A stretch of DNA of 21,726 nt, from assembly GCA_964462685.1 (NCBI GenBank), contig CAYWYR010000028.1, forward strand, positions 1 through 21,726, read 5' to 3'. A program made the translations under genes and the position numbers. The first letter of the stretch is position 1, and every line of letters starts with the position of its first letter. The notes beneath the pieces were generated by a model. It was not told the DNA's origin, ran no database searches, and worked only from the letters and a program-made list of their open reading frames with translations. Source of the DNA: CAYWYR01 sp964462685. GTDB lineage: Bacteria; Bacteroidota; Ignavibacteria; Kapaibacteriales; UBA2268. Positions 8,576-14,691 of the stretch are shown in pieces.

Positions 8576-10048
8576 ATGTCGAACGACTTTTTAATACATG
8601 AATATCTGGATTCCTCTCTGGAGGGATCGGCTGAGCAGGAGCTGTTTTCAGCTCTCGCTAGCGACCCTATGCTTAGGCAAGAATTCGGAAGGCAGCTGAA
8701 ACTTAAAAATATCATTGAAGAGGAATCCCGAAGGGTAACACCGCCCGCGGCTCTTTCCAGTGCTATATTTGGCGAGTTAGGCTATGCGATACCAGCCGGT
8801 ATGGCTACTTCAGCCAGTGCCGTCCCATTCTTCCACAAGATATTTCCTATTCTAGGCACAATGGCTGCTCTGCTTCTTGTAGGCATTCTATCTGTGAACT
8901 ACGGTGATAATATAGCGGCAGTTGATAGCGGCTATATTGACGGCATATCGGGCAGATCGCTTCTTTTTGTAGCTGAGGGGGAATCCGCTTCAGGCAATAT
9001 AAATAGTAATATTAGCGGAGATGAATTAGCCGGCGGTAATAATGCAGACAAAGCAGTTATCGCTTTGATGCAGGATTCCTTGGAGCTATTGAGAGATCAA
9101 ATTAGGGTTGAGAATGAATATAAATCTTCCGTTAATGTGCAAAATAATCAGTATACAAAGCAAAACACTGATATAACACAACTAAAGGCTGAACTGAATT
9201 GGCTTAAAACACAGAACAGACAACTGCTCACAGCGGCTGGATCTGGCCGGTCAGGTTCTTCTTCCTCTAATTTGGGGGATTCTGATTCTGATTACAAATC
9301 TGAAGTTAATCCAAATACCAATACTTTAAATAATGATAGTATGCTATTTCAATTTGATTTGAGTATCGATGAGGTTTTGGGGAGCGATGATCAAGTTAGC
9401 AATGGCGACAGCTTTATAAATAATCTTGCAAGCAGTGTAAAGACCCGACTAAGTGAGATCATGCAAAGTGATGAATATCAAAACTCCATAATGAATATGG
9501 ATAAAGAGCCACCTGTTGATACCTATACCGACAATGCCGTTTACAGCGAGAACAATATCTATACCGATCCCGCTTTCGGCGATGTATATGTAATGCTGAG
9601 CTATGTACAGACTGTATCAAATCCCGATGTATCAATTGACGGTACAGATGTGCCCCTGTCTGTCGATGCGGGAATGCAGCTCAACGGATATTTCTCAGTC
9701 ATAGCCGATCTCGGTATGGAAAGCTACGGCCAGAGTTTTAACTTCCAGCAAAATGGCAGAGAGGTTATAAGAACCCAGAATCCAACTGTTTATTACTATA
9801 CCGCTGGGATAAGGGCTAATTCGGGATATATATTTAATAGCCTTATGCCTTATGTGAAGTTAACCGCCGGAGGGTCGTCTTTTGGGCCGATGCTGCGCGG
9901 TGGAGTTGGTACATACTTCCGCACAAACGAGCTACTTTCGGTATCCGTGGGGTATGAAGGTTCCATGCTTTGGTATACTGCTGAAGGTGATGGATACAAT
10001 ACAATGAACAATGGATTTTCTATCGGGATAGTTTATCATTTTGATTGA
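8576..10048 (+). CDS. Dual membrane-spanning (Dma-like) anti-sigma factor with beta-barrel
   Basis: 490-aa protein with four visible parts. (1) Residues 1-55 look like a RsiW/zf-HC2-type anti-sigma domain: 'HEYLDSSLEGSAEQELFSAL' then ASDPMLRQEF. The HxxxCxxC zinc ligands are absent. (2) A single hydrophobic helix at about 88-107. (3) A periplasmic region 110-335 with a coiled coil (about 158-220) and Ser/Gly/Asp/Asn-rich linkers. (4) Residues about 336-490: alternating amphipathic strands such as 'GDVYVMLSYVQTV', 'TVYYYTAGIRANSGYIF' and 'LLSVSVGYEGSMLWY', ending with an aromatic terminal strand (GIVYHFD), fitting a small 8-strand outer-membrane barrel. Established from memory: Bacteroides has dual membrane-spanning anti-sigma (Dma) proteins of this layout. 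By inference this one carries an envelope signal straight to the adjacent ECF sigma factor. The downstream lipoprotein overlaps its end by 8 bases. Confidence 0.8.
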   Translation: MSNDFLIHEYLDSSLEGSAEQELFSALASDPMLRQEFGRQLKLKNIIEEESRRVTPPAALSSAIFGELGYAIPAGMATSASAVPFFHKIFPILGTMAALLLVGILSVNYGDNIAAVDSGYIDGISGRSLLFVAEGESASGNINSNISGDELAGGNNADKAVIALMQDSLELLRDQIRVENEYKSSVNVQNNQYTKQNTDITQLKAELNWLKTQNRQLLTAAGSGRSGSSSSNLGDSDSDYKSEVNPNTNTLNNDSMLFQFDLSIDEVLGSDDQVSNGDSFINNLASSVKTRLSEIMQSDEYQNSIMNMDKEPPVDTYTDNAVYSENNIYTDPAFGDVYVMLSYVQTVSNPDVSIDGTDVPLSVDAGMQLNGYFSVIADLGMESYGQSFNFQQNGREVIRTQNPTVYYYTAGIRANSGYIFNSLMPYVKLTAGGSSFGPMLRGGVGTYFRTNELLSVSVGYEGSMLWYTAEGDGYNTMNNGFSIGIVYHFD

Positions 10049-10628
10049 GAAAGCACCCTCTATATCGCTTTTGCCATTATTATTAATAGGCATATCAGGA
10101 TGCGAATGCCCTACATCGGGTGATATAGATAGCATAAGTACGGCCACTGAATCAACTGACATTATGGTCGTTGATGCAACGGGGGGCAATCATACACTTA
10201 CTGGTGACATTGCTGATATAGTACAGTTTTCTATCCCCGAAAGGTTTGAACAGCCGTTCAGAGGGGTACTAGAAACAGGTAGGCAGATATTAAGTATTGA
10301 TTCCGATAACGGCCCGTACTTTACCGGCCCAGTGATAACTCAGCAGAATCGTGAGTATATTGGTATTCTATCAGGCGAATTGCTTTTCGGGAATTTTACG
10401 GTTATGGCTACCGATACTTTGCCTGGGTTATCAGTTTTTAATGCGAGTGGCAAAGAACTTTCCATTAACGGGGTAGCTCTTCCCGATAATAATATCCAGC
10501 CTATAGAAAGCAGTGGTTTCGATGTTGATGGCAGAGAGCTCAATTATACGATTTTATCTGGGATGATAGTGATTTTTCCTAATAAAATATCTGTAGAGTC
10601 ACTAGAGTTTGTTGAAATAAGCTACTGA
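10041..10628 (+). CDS. Small lipoprotein, last gene of ECF cassette
   Basis: 195-aa predicted lipoprotein. TTG at 10041 overlaps the anti-sigma stop by 8 bases and is the only start that includes the signal: hydrophobic 8-18 and lipobox 'GISGC' (Cys21). The mature protein begins CECPTSG, recalling the CDPCEPSG start of the cassette's first lipoprotein. The rest is beta-rich with Gly/Asp turns (for example 'SGELLFGNFTVMATDTLPG'), probably a compact beta-sandwich. I recognise no family. Overlap with the anti-sigma gene suggests translational coupling and a role beside its periplasmic or barrel part, as ligand, lid or accessory sensor (inference). The shared terminator at 10633-10672 ends the cassette. 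Confidence 0.72.
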   Translation: MIEKAPSISLLPLLLIGISGCECPTSGDIDSISTATESTDIMVVDATGGNHTLTGDIADIVQFSIPERFEQPFRGVLETGRQILSIDSDNGPYFTGPVITQQNREYIGILSGELLFGNFTVMATDTLPGLSVFNASGKELSINGVALPDNNIQPIESSGFDVDGRELNYTILSGMIVIFPNKISVESLEFVEISY

Positions 10629-10632
10629 ACAG

Positions 10633-10672
10633 AAAAAAGCCGGCATCTAAAATATTCTTATAACACCGGCTT
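10633..10672 (-). terminator. Terminator between convergent lipoprotein genes
   Basis: Inverted repeat AAGCCGG (10637-10643) / CCGGCTT (10666-10672) with a 22-base loop that can be shortened by wobble pairs. Read on the - strand the stem is followed by six T (10638-10633, partly in the stem), so it best serves the 10696-11955 gene. It may also slow + strand transcripts from the cassette, although their T tract is poor. Confidence 0.7.
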
Positions 10673-10695
10673 AACGATAGTACTAATAAAAAGAC

Positions 10696-11955
10696 TTACT
10701 TTTTCTCTAGAGTGAATGTCATCATAGTTTCAACATTACACTCGATCTCGAAATTTTCTGATTCTATCTGTTTGTAACCCGGTGCCCCAACTAGAAAAGA
10801 ATAGCCTTCGCCTTCACATAGTTCTTTTAATTGAGCCTTACCATCATTATTGGTTTTCGGATCGGATATACCTTTACCGTTCTTTCTTAATAGAACCTTA
10901 GCACCTTTTATCGGTTGTCCGCTTCCATCCAGAACTAAAACATCGATTATATTATCGCAGCACTTTTCTCCGCCTTCTTCTTTATTCTGCAGAGTAAATT
11001 CTAATGAGTTTGTCATGTCACATTTTATCTCAACTACTTCTTCGATAACCTTATAGCCTTCTCTGGCTATGCGAATCTCGTAAGTGCTTTCACAGACATT
11101 TTCGAACAATACTTGCGAGTCGATAGTATATTTCTTGATGTTGACTTCACGGAAATCTTTGTGCTTCCTCAGCCATACTTCCGTATCATTGATTTCGTTC
11201 CCGTCTTTATCTTTAAGTGTAATTTCAAGATCTCCTGGGCAGCATTCAGGTTCTTCTTCTTTGTCTTTTAATGTAAGAACGATTTTCTGAGCATCTTGAG
11301 AATCCTTCAGAGTATAACGGGCAGAATATATGGTCTCGTTACGCTTCAAGATGAACATGTATTCCCCTGGGCAAAGGTATGCTTCGTAGTTATTGTTGTT
11401 GGTGTATTCACCTTTGGCCAGTGATATAATCTTCTTACCCTTTATTTCTACCACTATCCTGTCATTATCATTCAGGGTGATACCCTGGGCTTCTATCTGC
11501 ATGTACATTCTAGTAGTACATTCTTTATAACCATCTGGTGAGAGAATGATTTTTTCACCTGCCACTATCTTATCGGCATAGCTGGTAAAACCCCATACCG
11601 CGTTATCGCTTTGCACTCCATAACTAGGGTGCCCGATAACCATGTAAGCTAATTTTTTAAGCTCTTCCTTATTGAACTCAAAAACAAAATTGCCTATGTT
11701 GTCTGTAGTATCAACTGAGATAACCTCAAAGACATCCGGAGTAAGATCATTCTCAATACTTATAAGATGCAATTCGGTATCAGGATAAAAGTTATTGAAC
11801 TCATCAACCAGTTGGCCCGCTATCCTTTCTGTAAAAACACCCTCTTCTATTTCTTCCTGAACCGGGTTTTCTTCCTGCACTGGTGCTTCTTCATCGCAGC
11901 CTGTAACGAAGAAAGTTAACAATAAGCCGATAAGAAAAATACATGCTTTTTTCAT
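10696..11955 (-). CDS. Lipoprotein with Cys-rich carboxypeptidase-regulatory-like repeats
   Basis: 419-aa lipoprotein with signal 'MKKACIFLIGLLLTFFVTGC' (lipobox VTGC, Cys20) and a Glu-rich tether (21-40). Two clear tandem domains of about 85 residues follow at 238-322 and 332-416. Each begins with a Cys-Cys pair (238/239 and 332/333), has a 'V.LRK' strand, a Cys-Glu (288 and 380), a GYK turn and a later Cys (312 and 406), ending in a 'FTL' strand. A more divergent unit may lie at about 146-230 (Cys146, Cys195), and an N-terminal one at about 42-140. The fold resembles carboxypeptidase regulatory-like or PEGA-type beta-sandwiches. The Cys pairs suggest disulfides outside the cytoplasm. Function unknown; a surface or adhesive role is possible. 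It is divergent from the OYE gene over 142 bases. Confidence 0.8.
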   Translation of the reverse strand: MKKACIFLIGLLLTFFVTGCDEEAPVQEENPVQEEIEEGVFTERIAGQLVDEFNNFYPDTELHLISIENDLTPDVFEVISVDTTDNIGNFVFEFNKEELKKLAYMVIGHPSYGVQSDNAVWGFTSYADKIVAGEKIILSPDGYKECTTRMYMQIEAQGITLNDNDRIVVEIKGKKIISLAKGEYTNNNNYEAYLCPGEYMFILKRNETIYSARYTLKDSQDAQKIVLTLKDKEEEPECCPGDLEITLKDKDGNEINDTEVWLRKHKDFREVNIKKYTIDSQVLFENVCESTYEIRIAREGYKVIEEVVEIKCDMTNSLEFTLQNKEEGGEKCCDNIIDVLVLDGSGQPIKGAKVLLRKNGKGISDPKTNNDGKAQLKELCEGEGYSFLVGAPGYKQIESENFEIECNVETMMTFTLEKK

Positions 11956-12097
11956 TTTTGTTCCCTTAATATCATATTCGCTCTAATATACATTATATAT
12001 TAACAAAGATGTCCGACTTTCGTCTCAAAAAACAGAAAATATTTTGGCTTTAGATTACTTAACTTGAAAATTGCTACACTATTAATACCGAGAACAG
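11956..12097. promoter_or_regulatory. Divergent promoter region, lipoprotein / OYE
   Basis: This 142-base A/T-rich stretch separates the starts of two divergent genes, so promoters for both must lie here. On the - strand a TATAAT lies at 11997-11992, about 40 bases before the lipoprotein ATG. On the + strand there are only loose matches (TACACT, TTGAAA). No operator palindrome was recognised. Confidence 0.35.
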
Positions 12098-13210
12098 ATG
12101 AACAGCGATAAAATATTCACTCCTATAAAAATAGGCGATAACGATCTTGAAAATAGAGTGGCGATGGCACCGCTGACAAGACAGAGGGCTGCCACTGCTT
12201 TAGTACCTCAGTGGATCAATAAAATATATTATGAGCAGAGGGCAACCGCGGGCCTTATTATCAGCGAAGCTACAGTTATATCTAAGCAAGCAGTCGGCTA
12301 CCCCTCGACTCCTGGTATTTTTACCGATCAGCAAGTGGAAGGGTGGAAACCTATAACCGAGGCTGTTCACGAGAAAGGCGGTAAAATATATTGCCAATTA
12401 TGGCATTGCGGGCGTAGCTCGCACCCAGATTTCCACATGGGGGAGCTTCCTGTTTCCTCGGGGGATGTTTCGCCCGGCGGTACCGCTACTACTTATAATG
12501 GTGTAAGGCAGAGAGTAGCGCCGCGTTCGCTATCAAAAGACGAGATAAAACAGGTGATCGACGATTATGTAAAAGCTGCTAGAAATTCTATCGAGGCTGG
12601 TTTTGATGGCGTTGAGATACATGGCGCCAACGGTTATCTGATAGACCAGTTCATCTGTGACGGCAGTAATAACAGAACCGATGAATACGGCGGAAGCATT
12701 GAAAACAGGATAAAGTTCGCCTTGGAAGTAACCGAAGCCGTTTGTAATGAAATAGGGAGCGGCAGGACAGGTATTAGGCTATCACCCAGCGGTACATTCA
12801 ACGGTATGAGCGATAGCGCGCCTAAGGAGACATTTGCCGCGCTCGTTGAAAAACTGAATGCCTTCGGGCTTTCATACTTGCATGTTATGGAGCCTTATAT
12901 GCCGCCGGGTAGCAAGCATACCACACCTGAAAGGTATCTACAGGACAGAGAAGTAACACCGTACTTCCGGAAAATCTACAATGGCGTTCTTATGACAAAT
13001 TCCGGTTATTCTGTAGAGGAAGGTAAACAAATAGTGGAAGATGGTTTTGCGGATATCGTAGCTTTCGGAAAACTGTTTATATCAAACCCTGATCTTGTCA
13101 GGAGAATGAAAGAAGATCTGCCGACTACAGACTGGGATTTTAAGACTTTTTACGGTGGTGATGACAGAGGCTACATCGATTACCCGTTTTATGATGAGCA
13201 GAATCACTGA
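12098..13210 (+). CDS. Old Yellow Enzyme family FMN-dependent alkene reductase
   Basis: 370-aa flavoenzyme of the OYE/NemA/12-oxophytodienoate reductase family, which uses NAD(P)H and FMN to reduce activated C=C bonds (enals, enones, nitro compounds). Visible motifs: 'NRVAMAPLTRQRA' (19-31), 'GLIISEATVIS' (52-62), 'IYCQLWHCGRSSHP' (97-110), 'GVEIHGANGYLIDQF' (171-185) with substrate-binding His175/Asn178 and proton donor Tyr180, 'NNRTDEYGGSIENR' (191-204), 'GIRLSP' (225-230) and the phosphate-binding 'GFADIVAFGKLFISNPDL' (316-333). Length is typical of the single-domain classical group. A methyltransferase starts 27 bases downstream in the same frame, so it probably leads a three-gene operon. 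The physiological substrate cannot be told from sequence. Confidence 0.95.
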   Translation: MNSDKIFTPIKIGDNDLENRVAMAPLTRQRAATALVPQWINKIYYEQRATAGLIISEATVISKQAVGYPSTPGIFTDQQVEGWKPITEAVHEKGGKIYCQLWHCGRSSHPDFHMGELPVSSGDVSPGGTATTYNGVRQRVAPRSLSKDEIKQVIDDYVKAARNSIEAGFDGVEIHGANGYLIDQFICDGSNNRTDEYGGSIENRIKFALEVTEAVCNEIGSGRTGIRLSPSGTFNGMSDSAPKETFAALVEKLNAFGLSYLHVMEPYMPPGSKHTTPERYLQDREVTPYFRKIYNGVLMTNSGYSVEEGKQIVEDGFADIVAFGKLFISNPDLVRRMKEDLPTTDWDFKTFYGGDDRGYIDYPFYDEQNH

Positions 13211-13237
13211 TCTAGCAAAAAAACAGTTGAAGCGGTA

Positions 13238-13852
13238 TTGAGAAGTAATAGACAGAACAGGTCATATTATAAACGCGAAAGTAAATGGTATGATTTGACA
13301 AGACCCTTTTTCCTGCACGGCAGGCAGGATACTGTTTCTGAAATCATTCATTATCTATCATGTACAGCGCCAGCTGAGCAGGCTGAGCAAAAAATCTTAG
13401 AAGTGGGATGCGGTACGGGCTTTATAGAACAGTCTCTTCGCAACAAAGGCTACGATGGGTGGTATCTTGGAATAGACGTATCTCAGGAAATGCTGCAGGG
13501 AGCTAAGTCAGCTAACCGAAAATCTCTCTTCATGATGGCTGATGGCCAGCAGGCAAAAAGTGAGTTTGATGTAGTTGTTATGTCGTATCTGCTTACACTT
13601 ACCGAGGATTGGAAAGATTTATTGAGCGGTTTAGGGCAAAATCTAAAAGCTGAGGGTATGCTCGCTGTCGTTGACTTCCACAAAACAGATAGTACATTTT
13701 ACAGTAAGTATATGGATCTTCATAAAGTAAGTATGGGGGTAAATATAATAGAATATTTAAACAAGATTTACGAATGTAAGTCATTTCGGAGCAGGCGATC
13801 AAAACTGGGTTTATGGGAGTATTTTAAGGGATTATGGATAAAGAAAAAATAA
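13238..13852 (+). CDS. Class I SAM methyltransferase, UbiE/BtaB-like
   Basis: 204-aa Rossmann methyltransferase. Motif I is 'ILEVGCGTGFIEQSL' (53-67), the acidic ribose-binding end of strand 2 is 'LGIDVS' (77-82), and motif IV is 'FDVVVMSYLLTLTEDW' (110-125). The N-terminus 'YYKRESKWYDLTRPFFLHGR' resembles UbiE-like and BtaB/PmtA-like enzymes that methylate quinone precursors or lipid head groups; substrate remains open. TTG at 13238 is the only start between the preceding in-frame stop (13208-13210) and the domain. It lies 27 bases after the OYE gene and overlaps the next methyltransferase by 19 bases, so the three are probably co-translated. C-terminus is Lys-rich and a little short for the family. 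Confidence 0.85.
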   Translation: MRSNRQNRSYYKRESKWYDLTRPFFLHGRQDTVSEIIHYLSCTAPAEQAEQKILEVGCGTGFIEQSLRNKGYDGWYLGIDVSQEMLQGAKSANRKSLFMMADGQQAKSEFDVVVMSYLLTLTEDWKDLLSGLGQNLKAEGMLAVVDFHKTDSTFYSKYMDLHKVSMGVNIIEYLNKIYECKSFRSRRSKLGLWEYFKGLWIKKK

Positions 13853-14676
13853 ATAGAGATGCTTCACTTACAGCTGTTATCCCTTTGTGGGCGAGGGCCG
13901 AAGAAGGTAGATCGGACCATAGCCTTTTCAATGATATGCTTGCGGCAGATATATGGGATAATAACCCATATATAAGCCCTCGAAAACCGATTGTAACGGA
14001 AAGCGAGAACTTGGTAAGGCGCTTTACCCAGACTGAAATAGCGATCCGTACTAAAATTATTGACGATATTATAGGAAGAGATTTCAAAACCGAAACCAGC
14101 CGTCAGGTTTTAAATATTGGAGCGGGACTTTGCACAAGAGGGCATCGGCTGGGGGCGTCTTCAAATTTTCATGAATCTGATTCAACTTCTGGCTTGGCTT
14201 TCCGGAATAAGATACTCGGCCTTAAAAGTAAGGGTGAGTCCCAGATAAAGATCGACCTCACCATTCCCATACCCGTTGGCTATATAAGAGAAAAAACTGG
14301 AAATTACCCTCTGACGGTTATCTGCGAAGGAACTCTTATGTATTTTGAAAAAAACAAAGCTATCTCAATACTTGATGACCTAGCAAATCTAGCTGGTGAA
14401 GGCGGTAGGGTAGTTGTGGAGATAATGGGTAGCGCAGGCCAGAAAATGACTCACCCTATGGTTAAAAGAATCAATCCAGAACTTGTTTATAAATGGGGGG
14501 AAGACGGCAGGAAACCGTTGGAGAAAGCAGGCTTTAAAGTTATCGCTATGCATAATGTGTGGAAAGGATACGAAAAAAAATGGGGCCCCATTGCGCATTT
14601 AGTGAAATGGTGGCCCGGCGGTAGATACAGTTTCGGCTCCTTTATCACGGAGATAGAAGGGAAGAACCCGATCTGA
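13834..14676 (+). CDS. Leucine carboxyl methyltransferase-family (LCM) SAM methyltransferase
   Basis: 280-aa protein of the LCM/Tcmp-type family. Residues 92-106 'VLNIGAGLCTRGHRL' match the family's motif I (usually LGAGLDTRxxRL), with Cys100 where Asp is usual. 'VICEGTLMYF' (162-171) matches the typical 'EGvlmYL' box. Bacterial relatives include O-methyltransferases acting on small carboxylates or polyketide-type substrates; a protein phosphatase target is not expected. The ATG at 13834 overlaps the previous methyltransferase by 19 bases, suggesting coupling within the OYE operon. The gene ends 15 bases from the convergent relA-type gene with no visible terminator between. Confidence 0.85.
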   Translation: MDKEKINRDASLTAVIPLWARAEEGRSDHSLFNDMLAADIWDNNPYISPRKPIVTESENLVRRFTQTEIAIRTKIIDDIIGRDFKTETSRQVLNIGAGLCTRGHRLGASSNFHESDSTSGLAFRNKILGLKSKGESQIKIDLTIPIPVGYIREKTGNYPLTVICEGTLMYFEKNKAISILDDLANLAGEGGRVVVEIMGSAGQKMTHPMVKRINPELVYKWGEDGRKPLEKAGFKVIAMHNVWKGYEKKWGPIAHLVKWWPGGRYSFGSFITEIEGKNPI

Positions 14677-14691
14677 ATACAATTCTGAGGG

